Positions 1 to 6,927 of a stretch of DNA of 14,683 nucleotides are shown piece by piece. The notes beneath the pieces are model-generated. The model saw only the letters and a program-made list of their open reading frames with translations. It did not search any database and was not told the DNA's origin. How positions within the stretch are numbered: position 1 is the stretch's first letter; every line of letters starts with the position of its first letter. The position numbers and the translations under genes were made by a program. The stretch lies in contig JANLPL010000237.1 in NCBI GenBank assembly GCA_031367195.1, forward strand, positions 1 through 14,683, written 5' to 3'. The stretch comes from Roseiarcus sp031367195 (GTDB lineage Bacteria > Pseudomonadota > Alphaproteobacteria > Rhizobiales > Beijerinckiaceae).

Positions 1-219
1 ATCGTTGCGGACCGGTTGTCCTGGCTTGGCCGGGATCGGCTTGCGCGTCTCGACGACCAACTGTTTCGAAGTTTCGTCCACACAAACCAGCGGACGATCG
101 GGATCGCGCGGCTTTTGGTAGGTTTCCAGCACGTCTTCCATTGCCGCGACGAAGGCCGCGTTGGCGTCCGGCGGGATCACCCATTGCCGATTGCGGTGCG
201 GTTGGAGAGTGTTTTTTTT
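1..219 (-). CDS. IS630-family transposase, DDE-domain frame (OrfB, partial)
   Basis: In the -1 frame entered at the A8 run (219-212) the translation reads NTLQPHRNRQWVIPPDAN and continues, open, to the window edge. It contains LVCVDETSKQL (around 90-60). This is the first catalytic-Asp block of the IS630/DDE superfamily endonuclease domain, with the Asp in the VDET motif. There is no independent good start codon at the beginning of this frame. Expression is therefore inferred to need -1 ribosomal frameshifting from OrfA, which is common in IS630 elements. The remaining DDE/DDD acidic residues and the C-terminus lie outside the window, so activity cannot be judged. Confidence 0.75.
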
Positions 220-671
220 AGCGTCCGTCCGATCGTGTTGTCGCTCGCCTTCTCCACGATGTTCAGTTCGACGACCTTCTCTTCAAGCAAGCGTAGGCTC
301 CAACGCGCGAAGCCCTCGGGAGCTGGTGAGCAGGCCAGGGCGATCAACTTGGCCTCCGTCGCGCCGTCGAAAATCCGTGGACGGGCGGAGTTCGGATTGT
401 ATTTGCGAACCAACCTCGCCTCGAATCCTTCCTCGACCAATTGTCGTCGCACGTTACCGACGGTGTTGAGGCTGGTATCCAACGCCGCCGCGATTTCGCG
501 ATCCGTCCAACCTGCGCCCGCGTCCGAAATGTCCGCCTTGAGCAGGATGCGCGCCTTCGTGATCAATTGCGCCGATCGTTTGCTCGCCCCAATCAGCGCT
601 TCGAGCCTCTCGCGTTCCCGCGCGTTCAATTTCACCACGTACTTCTTGACCCCCGCGCCCGTCCCTGCCAC
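177..671 (-). CDS. IS630-family transposase, N-terminal frame (OrfA, helix-turn-helix)
   Basis: This 164-residue frame is the DNA-binding half of an IS630-type transposase. It begins with a basic stretch (VKKYVVKLNARERERLEAL, about residues 8-26). A helix-turn-helix of the Winged/homeodomain-like kind follows (WTDREIAAALDTSLNTVGNV, about 55-74). The start is the GTG at 671, preceded by a strong GGAGGTG Shine-Dalgarno 4 nt away. The frame ends at 177-179, shortly after a run of eight A (minus strand, 219-212). At that run the 0-frame reads CTA AAA AAA ACA, a perfect A_AAA_AAA slippery heptamer. The last 13 residues after it do not look like transposase, while the -1 frame continues the family sequence. 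OrfA therefore either ends here or is extended by a -1 frameshift into OrfB. Confidence 0.85.
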   Translation of the reverse strand: MAGTGAGVKKYVVKLNARERERLEALIGASKRSAQLITKARILLKADISDAGAGWTDREIAAALDTSLNTVGNVRRQLVEEGFEARLVRKYNPNSARPRIFDGATEAKLIALACSPAPEGFARWSLRLLEEKVVELNIVEKASDNTIGRTLKKTLSNRTAIGNG

Positions 672-683
672 GAATCACCTCCA

Positions 684-821
684 GCCTCGCCTCAACCGCG
701 CAGCCATAGTGATTCAGAGATGCTCCTAAGTTTCAAGGACGCGAACGACTAGTACAAACGTAACGCTCGAAATTTTGGAGCGCAAAGGCCTATCCGGTCG
801 ATGCGGTCGTCGAGCCATTCT
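684..821. other. Intergenic stretch between IS element and operon end
   Basis: These 138 bases lie between the transposase ribosome-binding site and the stop codon of the SDR gene. They must hold one IS630 end and the transcription stop of the catabolic operon. A short hairpin is visible at 764-782 (CGCTC, 9-nt loop, GAGCG). It has no following T-run on either strand, so it is a poor intrinsic terminator. I see no gene here. Confidence 0.5.
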
Positions 822-1589
822 TCAGTCGGCAATCAGCGTGCCGCCATCGACGACGATCGTCTGTCCGGTCACGAAAGCGCCGGCGCGCGAGGCGAGATAG
901 ACGACCGTCCCGGCCACCTCGCCGGGATCGCCCATGCGCCCCAGCGGCGTGCGTGCGAGCCTTCGCGCGAGCGCGGCGGCTTCGCGTTTCAGCGGCTCCG
1001 CGAAAGCGGTGTCGATCAATCCCGGCGCGATGGCGTTGGCGCGGATATTCGCGCCGCCCCAGTCGACCGCGAGATTGCGCGCAAGCTGCGTCAGCGCGGC
1101 CTTGGTCATCGCATAGACGCCAAGCCGACGATTGCCCCGCAGGGCCGACAGCGAGGACATGAAGATCAGCGAACCCCCGCCGACTTCCGCCATGCGCGGC
1201 GCGGCGAGATTGGCGAGACGTACGGCGCCATGGAGGTTGATGTCCATGATCGCCTGATACGCGGCCTCGGGTACCTCGGCCATCGGCCCTTCCGACAGCG
1301 TGATTCCCGCGTTGGCGACCAGGATGTCAAGACGGCCAAAGCGCGCGATTGTCGCCTCGACCAGCGCCGCGAGCTGTCTGGCGTCGCGAACGTCGCAGCC
1401 GACGCCAATCGCGCTGAATCCCTGCCCGGTGAGGACTTCGGCTTTCGCGCGGCTCTCGTCGGCGTCTTCGCTGGAAACCACCACGCCGGCGCCCGCGCAC
1501 GCGAGTTCGCGCGCGCAGGCCCAGCCGATGCCGCGCGTCGAGCCCGTAACGATCGCCGCCTTGCCAGCGAGATCGAACAACGGGTTCAC
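822..1589 (-). CDS. Short-chain dehydrogenase/reductase (classical SDR)
   Basis: This is a 255-residue NAD(P)H-dependent oxidoreductase of the classical SDR (FabG-like) fold, at the usual length. The cofactor motif TGSTRGIG is at 15-22 and NAG is at 93-95. The catalytic set is N118, S146 (in MSSLS), Y159 and K163 (YAMTK). The PG motif (APG, 188-190) and the C-terminal VDGG (247-250) are present. The start is a GTG at 1589 with a GGAGG site 7 nt upstream. It overlaps the cupin stop by 4 nt (GTGA), implying translational coupling. It is the last gene of the operon, so it probably oxidises or reduces a late alcohol or ketone intermediate. Family placement is firm; the substrate is unknown. Confidence 0.93.
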   Translation of the reverse strand: MNPLFDLAGKAAIVTGSTRGIGWACARELACAGAGVVVSSEDADESRAKAEVLTGQGFSAIGVGCDVRDARQLAALVEATIARFGRLDILVANAGITLSEGPMAEVPEAAYQAIMDINLHGAVRLANLAAPRMAEVGGGSLIFMSSLSALRGNRRLGVYAMTKAALTQLARNLAVDWGGANIRANAIAPGLIDTAFAEPLKREAAALARRLARTPLGRMGDPGEVAGTVVYLASRAGAFVTGQTIVVDGGTLIAD

Positions 1590-2140
1590 GCCACGCCCTC
1601 CTCGAAGCGGCCGTCGACGAGAACGAACAACATCCGGCAGATCGCGCCCGAGCGATTGGCCCAGGCGTGATTGGTCCCGCGTTGAATGACGACGTCTCCC
1701 ACGCGCAGGAGCGTCTCGCCCACGTCGAGCACCAGCGTGATTTCGCCTGATATGACGATTCCATAGTCGATCGATTCGGTGCGATGCATCAGCGGGTGCG
1801 GCGAGTCCTGCTTGACCGTGGAGGCCGCCGCGTCGCCGATCTCGCCGAACGCGGCCTTCATGCGGGAGGCGCCCTGCGCCAGGAAATCCTCGGTGTCCGG
1901 GGGAATATCGACGAAGCGAATGCGCGTGCCGAGCGGCGGCGGCGGGAGCCGTAGCGCTCCAGGCGTCGGATCCAAGCCGTTGCCCACGGGGGCCGGACTG
2001 CCCGTCGTGCTCCAGACCTCGTGAAATTTTGTGCCCGGAATCGCCGCCAATTCGACGACATTAGGCAAAGGTCCGTCCGAGACGATGATGGCCTTGCCGC
2101 AGCGATCATGTCCGGTGACGACGCGTCGGATCGGGGCCAT
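1586..2140 (-). CDS. Cupin-domain protein
   Basis: This 184-residue soluble protein has a single C-terminal cupin barrel (about 110-175) behind an N-terminal extension of about 100 residues. The first cupin motif spans PHPLMHRTESIDYG, where H115, H119 and E122 are likely metal ligands. It is followed by SGEITLVLDVGE (131-142), the GD turn (LRVGDVVIQRG, 145-155) and H158 in NHAW. The sequence type (HRTES-DYG-VISGE) is common in small cupins beside aromatic-degradation genes. It could act as a metal-dependent isomerase, dioxygenase or decarboxylase-like enzyme on a pathway intermediate. Its start lies 4 nt after the MFS stop and its end overlaps the SDR start. The Shine-Dalgarno is weak, so expression probably depends on coupling. 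The reaction cannot be assigned. Confidence 0.88.
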   Translation of the reverse strand: MAPIRRVVTGHDRCGKAIIVSDGPLPNVVELAAIPGTKFHEVWSTTGSPAPVGNGLDPTPGALRLPPPPLGTRIRFVDIPPDTEDFLAQGASRMKAAFGEIGDAAASTVKQDSPHPLMHRTESIDYGIVISGEITLVLDVGETLLRVGDVVIQRGTNHAWANRSGAICRMLFVLVDGRFEEGVA

Positions 2141-2144
2141 CGGA

Positions 2145-3293
2145 TCAAGCCGCTTTCGGCACGGGGGACGGAGCCCGGGCTTGCGAGAACAGGGTCACCG
2201 CTATGAAGGCGATCACGATCGCTGCGAGGCCAAGGCTGCCAAAACCGAAGGCCTGAACGAGCACGCCGCCGAGCACGGGCCCGATGGCGGCGCCGATCAT
2301 CAGCATCGCGGGCGTGCCCGCGAGGGCGCGCGCGGTCGGGTCGAGTTTAGAAAGCAGGCCGAAGGCGAAATTATGGGTGAAGATCATCACCGCCGCGAAC
2401 ACGAGCGTCGGCGCCGCATAAGCGACAAAGCCGCTTGCCCTGGTGATCGCGACGACCAACAAGGCTTGCACGATCGGCCCGACCAGCACGACGACATTCG
2501 CGGAAATGCGCTTCTCAAGCCACGCGGCGAGCGGGTTGGGGGTCAGATTGACGAAGCCCAGGCCGATCAGCACGCCGGTGACGGCCTCCGCGCTGAAGCC
2601 GCGCTCGGTCCCGATGTTCTGCACAAAGCTGAACATCATCGCCTGGGTGAGAGCCATGCAGCTGACGCCGCCGACGCCAAACCAGACCTCGCGCGGCAGA
2701 TGCCCCATTTCGGCGATGAGATCCTCCTCGCTCCGCCGCGGCGCGTCGGGGAAGCCCATCGCGGCGAGCGTCGCGGCGACCGCCATCACCCCCGCGAACA
2801 CCTTGAACAAGGCGGAGCCGCCAAAGGCGGCGATCAGATTGGGCGTGGCGCCGAGAAAGACGATTGCGAGCACGCCGAGCGCCGCGCCGACGATCGCGAA
2901 CAGGCGGTGCGGATTGACACTGCGCCCGATCGTCCCGTGAGTCATGCTGAGGCCGCATCCGGCCGCGGCGCCGGCGACGCCATGCAGCGCGGCGAGGGCC
3001 GGATAGGCCGAAACAAAAGCCGCGCCGAGGAACGCAAGCGCGGCCAGAGCGAAGCCGGACGCGGCGGCGATGCGTTTCGATACGCGATTGAAGCGCGAGG
3101 CGAAGACGACGCTGCTCAGCACCGCGCCGAGAAGAAACAACGTTGCAAGACCGCCCGCGTGCGGCGGGTCGAATTTATATTCCGCGATTAGCGCGCCGAC
3201 CCATACCGGCAGCGCGACGAGGTCGATCATCCCCGCGAAATGCGTCGCCATCAGGACCACGCGGCCCGCCCAGGTCTCCGTCGTCGCCCGCAT
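2145..3293 (-). CDS. MFS transporter
   Basis: This 382-residue, strongly hydrophobic protein has about 12 likely membrane segments. Examples are around 15-35, 45-65, 75-95, 100-120 and 130-150, a break with a charged central loop (PDAPRRSEEDLIAEMG, about 182-197), then a second set of about six. It has the two-halves layout of the major facilitator superfamily and is slightly shorter than the typical 400-450 residues. It sits between the FAD monooxygenase (21-nt gap) and the cupin (4-nt gap) in one operon. This points to uptake or efflux of the aromatic substrate or a product. The ATG at 3293 follows a G-rich tract rather than a clear AGGAGG. The substrate is unknown. Confidence 0.88.
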   Translation of the reverse strand: MRATTETWAGRVVLMATHFAGMIDLVALPVWVGALIAEYKFDPPHAGGLATLFLLGAVLSSVVFASRFNRVSKRIAAASGFALAALAFLGAAFVSAYPALAALHGVAGAAAGCGLSMTHGTIGRSVNPHRLFAIVGAALGVLAIVFLGATPNLIAAFGGSALFKVFAGVMAVAATLAAMGFPDAPRRSEEDLIAEMGHLPREVWFGVGGVSCMALTQAMMFSFVQNIGTERGFSAEAVTGVLIGLGFVNLTPNPLAAWLEKRISANVVVLVGPIVQALLVVAITRASGFVAYAAPTLVFAAVMIFTHNFAFGLLSKLDPTARALAGTPAMLMIGAAIGPVLGGVLVQAFGFGSLGLAAIVIAFIAVTLFSQARAPSPVPKAA

Positions 3294-3314
3294 CCCCTGC
3301 CCCCCGTTTGTTGT

Positions 3315-4445
3315 TTAGATCGGCGCGGCGAGCGCCATCATGGATTCGCGCATGATCTTGCCGTGCTCCACGGGATCGCCGCCTGCGATTTCTAGTTCGG
3401 CGAGCCGCAGCGAATTTTCGACAACCATGCGGCACCGCTCCCAACGCCGCGTCTCGAAGGCGGCGAGCCCGGCCTCGACACTGTCGGCGGAATCGAGTTC
3501 CTCGGCAATGACGAGCGCGTCCTCGATGCCGATGCAGGCGCCTGAAGCCAGATGCGGCGTCGTCGCGTGCACCGCATCGCCAACCAAGGTCACACGCCCG
3601 CTGAACCAAGGACGCGGCAGCAGCATCGCCTCAAGCGGGCGATAGACGATGTGGGAGTCCGCGCCGAGGGCCGCTTTGACCCCTTCCATGATCGGCGTCG
3701 TGAAGCCTTGGATCAGGGCCGAGAGAAGCGGGAGAAATTGGGACGGATCGACGAGATCGTTGCTCGGCCGGTCCTCCGTCACGAACAGATACATTTCCTG
3801 TTGTGAGACGGGGTTGAGGCCCGCCTTGACCTTGTGCCCGATCCACATCATCGGGTTTTGAACTTCCGCGGGTCGCGGCATCACGGCGCGCCAGACGGCC
3901 TGGCCCGCGTAGCGCGGCCTGGGCGCGTCCGGGAACAAAAACGCGCGCGTTTTCGAATAAAGGCCGTCCGCGCCGATCACGGCGTCATAGCTTGCGCGAA
4001 CGCCGTCGCTGAACGCGACGTCGACGCCCTGCCCGCCTTCCGCGATGGTCTCAAAGGTGACGCCGAGCCGCACCTTGGCGCCGCTCTCGCGCGTCGCCCT
4101 GGCGAGGATCGCGGCGAGCACAGGCCGCATGATGCCGCCTCCGCCAGGCACGTCTGGACCCGCCAGCCGAGGCGTGGGCACGGTCGCGATGAGACGCCCG
4201 TTCGCCGTGTGCAATTGCACGCCGTCGGAGGCGTAGCCAAGTCGCAGGAATTCATCAAGGACGCCGAGCGTCTTGAACGCTCGCAGGGTCGCCGAGCCCA
4301 GACTGATGCCCGCGCCATAGGAGCGCCAGCCCGGATCGATCTCGACGAGATCGACCTCAGCGCCGCGCTTTCGCAACTCGATCGCGGCGGACATGCCGGA
4401 AAAGCCGCCGCCGATGATCAAAACCTTCTTGCCGGCAATCGACAT
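3315..4445 (-). CDS. FAD-dependent aromatic monooxygenase (group A flavoprotein hydroxylase)
   Basis: This 376-residue flavoprotein belongs to the p-hydroxybenzoate/salicylate hydroxylase superfamily. It would use NAD(P)H and O2 to add an ortho hydroxyl to a phenolic ring. The FAD dinucleotide motif GGGFSG is at 12-17 after a beta strand (KVLIIG). The DG motif (IGADGLYSKTR) has D160-G161, and the FAD-ribityl GD motif (VTLVGDAVHATTPH) has G289-D290. I chose the ATG at 4445: it has an AGGGGAGGA site 6 nt upstream and places the GxGxxG at the normal distance, whereas upstream in-frame codons overlap the Rieske gene. Its start is 1 nt from the Rieske stop. In the flavonoid-degrading fde locus a comparable enzyme (FdeE) hydroxylates the A ring of naringenin; that parallel is from memory. 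It should make the catechol-type diol for the neighbouring dioxygenase. Confidence 0.93.
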   Translation of the reverse strand: MSIAGKKVLIIGGGFSGMSAAIELRKRGAEVDLVEIDPGWRSYGAGISLGSATLRAFKTLGVLDEFLRLGYASDGVQLHTANGRLIATVPTPRLAGPDVPGGGGIMRPVLAAILARATRESGAKVRLGVTFETIAEGGQGVDVAFSDGVRASYDAVIGADGLYSKTRAFLFPDAPRPRYAGQAVWRAVMPRPAEVQNPMMWIGHKVKAGLNPVSQQEMYLFVTEDRPSNDLVDPSQFLPLLSALIQGFTTPIMEGVKAALGADSHIVYRPLEAMLLPRPWFSGRVTLVGDAVHATTPHLASGACIGIEDALVIAEELDSADSVEAGLAAFETRRWERCRMVVENSLRLAELEIAGGDPVEHGKIMRESMMALAAPI

Positions 4446-4446
4446 T

Positions 4447-4803
4447 TCATTCCTCCCCTGGGGTCGGCGCCAAATGAACTTCACCGCGCTCGTTGATGAT
4501 GATCGACGCGGGGCGGAGCGCCTCGCCGAGCGCGGCGCCAAGCACGCAGCGCCCCGTCTCGATCTCGAATTCGGCGCCATGCGAGGCGCAGACAATGCGG
4601 TCCCGCGCCGCGTTCAGATAAGCGTTGGTGCGCCACGCCATCGGCGTGCCGCCATAATGCGGGCAGGCGTCCCAATAGGCGAACAGGTCTCCGCCGCGCC
4701 GCGCGACGATCACCTTCGTCCTCGGCGCCGACAGCGTCGAATATCCGCGCGCGTCGCCCTCCGCGATCTCCTCGGACCGACAGAGGAAGTCGCTCTCGTC
4801 CAT
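4447..4803 (-). CDS. Rieske [2Fe-2S] ferredoxin-like protein
   Basis: This 118-residue single-domain protein has an intact Rieske cluster site: C47-P-H49 (ACPHYGGTP) and C72-A-S-H75 (VCASHGAEF). It matches the small soluble ferredoxin subunits of ring-hydroxylating oxygenases. I chose the ATG at 4803 (MDESDFLC) rather than an in-frame upstream codon: the extra 17 residues are arginine-rich and overlap the dioxygenase gene. The gap to the dioxygenase stop is 5 nt, and it ends 1 nt before the monooxygenase start. No Rieske oxygenase alpha subunit or reductase is in the window. It may serve an oxygenase elsewhere, deliver electrons to the flavoprotein, or maintain the Fe(II) of the extradiol enzyme, as XylT-type ferredoxins do. 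The fde naringenin locus is remembered to have a similar small ferredoxin gene. Confidence 0.92.
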   Translation of the reverse strand: MDESDFLCRSEEIAEGDARGYSTLSAPRTKVIVARRGGDLFAYWDACPHYGGTPMAWRTNAYLNAARDRIVCASHGAEFEIETGRCVLGAALGEALRPASIIINERGEVHLAPTPGEE

Positions 4804-4808
4804 CGCTT

Positions 4809-5747
4809 TCAATGCGCGGGCTTGCCGCCGCCGGGCGGCGGACCGGGCGCCCATTTCTCGCGGTGCTCGAACAGGAACGCCTGCGCGGCCTCGGGCCCCA
4901 TCGGCGCCTCGCGCGGCGCCCAGCTATCGTCATGCAGATCCATGTCGGCGTCATATTCGACATGGCAACCCAGCGGACTGTTGAAATACCAGAACCAGTT
5001 CGAGCCCATCTTGTGACGGCCCGGCCCCCAGAAGGATTGATAGCCGGCCTTGATGAAGCGCGAACCGGCCATCATCAATTCCGTCGGCCCGCCCATGTGG
5101 AACGCGAAATGTTCGCACCCCTTCATGTAGGGCGGCGTCTGGATGAAGAACAAAGTGTGATGGTCGAGCGTGCCGGCCGGGCGAAGGAACGGGCCGGCGC
5201 CGAGCAGAGTGTCGGTGATCTTGAAGCCGAGCCTGTCGACATAGAACGCCGCGGCTTCCGCGATGCTCGGCACGAAACAGACGACGTGCGAAAGCGTGCG
5301 AGGGCGCGCCGGCATGTCCTGATCCACGCCGATCTCATTCACGCCGCGCTGCGCGGGCGCGCCGGGCGCGTTGACCCGCTCGCCGGGCAGGTCGAGTTTT
5401 CGGCGGACCGTCACCTGGAAGCGGAGCTGGAAGCCCATGTCGTCCTTGGTCTCGATCCCGCCGTCGGCGAGCGCAAGCACCTGCCTGTCGCGGCCAAGCT
5501 CCACGGCGATCGCTTCGAGGGTCGCCTTGTCGGCGACGCCATAAACGGTCTGGCGAAGCATCGTCCCCGTCTCCAACGCTGGCGGCAGGCTCGGGTCCGA
5601 CTTGGCGCGAACGACGATAGACGTGCCGTCCAGCGCCTCGAAGCGACCGCCGCCCGTGGGAGCGAGGCCATAGGCGGTCAGATATTGCGAGCAGGCGTCG
5701 ACGTCGTCGACGCCGAAGACCAACGCGTCCGGTCCGATGATGTTCAT
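4809..5747 (-). CDS. Extradiol ring-cleavage dioxygenase (VOC superfamily, BphC-like)
   Basis: This 312-residue type I extradiol dioxygenase has two VOC modules (about 5-120 and 148-290). The C-terminal module is catalytic and aligns by eye with 2,3-dihydroxybiphenyl dioxygenase. The Fe(II) ligands are H154 (LSHVVCF), H213 (CEHFAFH) and E264 (HVEYDAD). The second-sphere residues H197 (DHHTLFF), H245 (GRHKMGS) and Y254 (WYFNSPLG) are all present, so an active enzyme is expected. It would cleave a catechol-type ring beside a hydroxyl (meta cleavage). A proline/glycine-rich linker (about 120-150) joins the modules and a Pro-rich tail ends the protein. The ATG at 5747 follows ACGAGG at good spacing, 16 nt after the hydrolase stop. 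It acts naturally between the monooxygenase and the C-C hydrolase. Confidence 0.93.
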   Translation of the reverse strand: MNIIGPDALVFGVDDVDACSQYLTAYGLAPTGGGRFEALDGTSIVVRAKSDPSLPPALETGTMLRQTVYGVADKATLEAIAVELGRDRQVLALADGGIETKDDMGFQLRFQVTVRRKLDLPGERVNAPGAPAQRGVNEIGVDQDMPARPRTLSHVVCFVPSIAEAAAFYVDRLGFKITDTLLGAGPFLRPAGTLDHHTLFFIQTPPYMKGCEHFAFHMGGPTELMMAGSRFIKAGYQSFWGPGRHKMGSNWFWYFNSPLGCHVEYDADMDLHDDSWAPREAPMGPEAAQAFLFEHREKWAPGPPPGGGKPAH

Positions 5748-5763
5748 GCGATCCTCGTGTCGT

Positions 5764-6927
5764 TCAAGAGACGGCGGTTCGGCCGCCGAGCGTCTCGGCG
5801 ACCCAATCAGCGATATAGGCGCCGGCGTTGGCGGAATTGTCGAAGCTTGAGTGCTGCGCGCCGCCCTCGCGATCGGTGAAGATTTTCAGCTCGCGTTTCG
5901 GGCTGTTGACGAGTTGCTCATAGGTGCGATGCGCCCAGGCGAGCGGGATCTGCGAGTCCTTCTCGCCATGGGTGACCAGGAACGGAACCTTTATTCGATC
6001 GAGCACGCCGTCAAGATGGACTTTCTCGGCCAGCGCCATGAAATCGTCCTGGTCCTTCGCGCCCCAGACCCAGCGCACATGCTCCCAATAATGCGGCACG
6101 GGTAATTCGCCCTCGCGCGCGAGGCGCTTCTTTTGCACGTCGCGCCAATCGTGATTGGCGCCCCAGGCGACGCCGCAGGCAAAGCGCGGCTCGAAGGCGA
6201 CCGCGCGCGGGCAGTAATATCCGCCCAGCGAAACGCCTTCGAGGCCGATGCGCTTGGGATCGACGTCGTCGCGCGTCTCCAGCCAATCGACGACGCGGCT
6301 CGCCCACATCTCGGAATTATAGACCGCGTGCATCCCGTGCAGCCGAAGCGCCTCGCCCGTGCCGGGCTGGTCGATCAGCAGCGAGGCGACGCCGCGCTGG
6401 GCGAGCCATTTGGGCAGCCCGACGCGATATTTCATCTCCTTGGTCGAATCCAAACCATTGAGCTGAACCAGGATCGGCGCGCGCCCCGCAACGCCCTCGG
6501 CGCGGACGTAAATGCCCGAGATGTGCGCGTTCTCGTAGGGGATTTCGACCCGGCTCGCGTTTTCGCCCGCGAGCTGGATCCCTCGCGCGAAGATGTCGAG
6601 AAAGCGACGATAGAGCGCCGCGCGGCCCGGCGCGCCGTGGCCCTGCAGGCGCTCGGCGGTGAGATAATAGGTCGCGGCCCGGCCGTATTTGTCGCCGGCG
6701 GAGATCATGCGGCCGAGCGCCTCGTCCTCCTCGGCCAGCATGCAAAGCTTGTCGGCCATCGCGACCCAGCTTTCGCGGAACGCGGCGACTCCGGCGGCGT
6801 CGGGTTGCTTGGCCGCCTCCCGCAGCGGCGCGCACATCGCCTCGATCTCGCCGATCCGCGCGCCCATTTCGATCGCGAGATCGACGGCGAGGCACCAGGG
6901 GTAATTGGTGGGAAAATATTTGAACAT
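5764..6927 (-). CDS. Alpha/beta hydrolase, 2,6-dihydroxypseudooxynicotine-hydrolase-like C-C hydrolase
   Basis: This is a 387-residue hydrolase with an N-terminal helical region (about 1-125) and an alpha/beta-hydrolase domain. The nucleophile elbow is GVSLGG with S233. The likely acid is D324 (THGEKDSQIP) and the histidine is H359 (GGAQHSSF). The long helical N-terminus and the EPRFACGVAWGA region resemble the DUF1100/DHPON hydrolase group, which breaks C-C bonds in diketo or ring-fission-type substrates. I chose the ATG at 6927 (MFKYFPTNY), with GGGAG upstream. An in-frame ATG at 7065 would add 46 unconserved-looking residues and run through the regulator's operator. It is the first gene of the operon and should follow the extradiol step. 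In nicotine catabolism this family removes an acyl chain; here the substrate is unproven. Confidence 0.9.
   Translation of the reverse strand: MFKYFPTNYPWCLAVDLAIEMGARIGEIEAMCAPLREAAKQPDAAGVAAFRESWVAMADKLCMLAEEDEALGRMISAGDKYGRAATYYLTAERLQGHGAPGRAALYRRFLDIFARGIQLAGENASRVEIPYENAHISGIYVRAEGVAGRAPILVQLNGLDSTKEMKYRVGLPKWLAQRGVASLLIDQPGTGEALRLHGMHAVYNSEMWASRVVDWLETRDDVDPKRIGLEGVSLGGYYCPRAVAFEPRFACGVAWGANHDWRDVQKKRLAREGELPVPHYWEHVRWVWGAKDQDDFMALAEKVHLDGVLDRIKVPFLVTHGEKDSQIPLAWAHRTYEQLVNSPKRELKIFTDREGGAQHSSFDNSANAGAYIADWVAETLGGRTAVS

Larger units (their letters stand above)
1..683 (-). mobile_element. IS630-family insertion sequence, partial (cut by window edge)
   Basis: The segment carries a two-frame IS630-type transposase read leftwards and running out of the window at base 1. 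The end near the transposase start must lie somewhere in about 684-790. I could not place the terminal inverted repeat because the opposite end is absent. IS630 elements insert at TA, and TA dinucleotides occur at 740-765, but none can be chosen without the partner end. The right boundary given here is only the ribosome-binding site of the transposase. The element lies just past the 3' end of the catabolic operon. Confidence 0.8.

Noticed and set aside
764..782. Hairpin as an intrinsic terminator of the catabolic operon
   Set aside because: The stem is only 5 bp with no T-run, and it may belong to the IS end. It is too weak to call as a terminator.
2031..3191. Long forward open frame (386 codons) opposite the MFS gene
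   Set aside because: It is charged, low-complexity (Arg/Glu/Asp/Ala/His) and mirrors the codons of the membrane protein on the other strand. This is typical antisense openness in GC-rich DNA.
4446..4595. FAD monooxygenase start at 4595
   Set aside because: It would add 50 basic residues before the nucleotide-binding strand and overlap the Rieske gene. The ATG at 4445 has a strong ribosome-binding site.
4812..5879. Long forward open frame (355 codons) opposite the dioxygenase and hydrolase genes
   Set aside because: It shows arginine-rich shadow composition with no recognisable domain, while the minus strand holds two genes with intact catalytic motifs.
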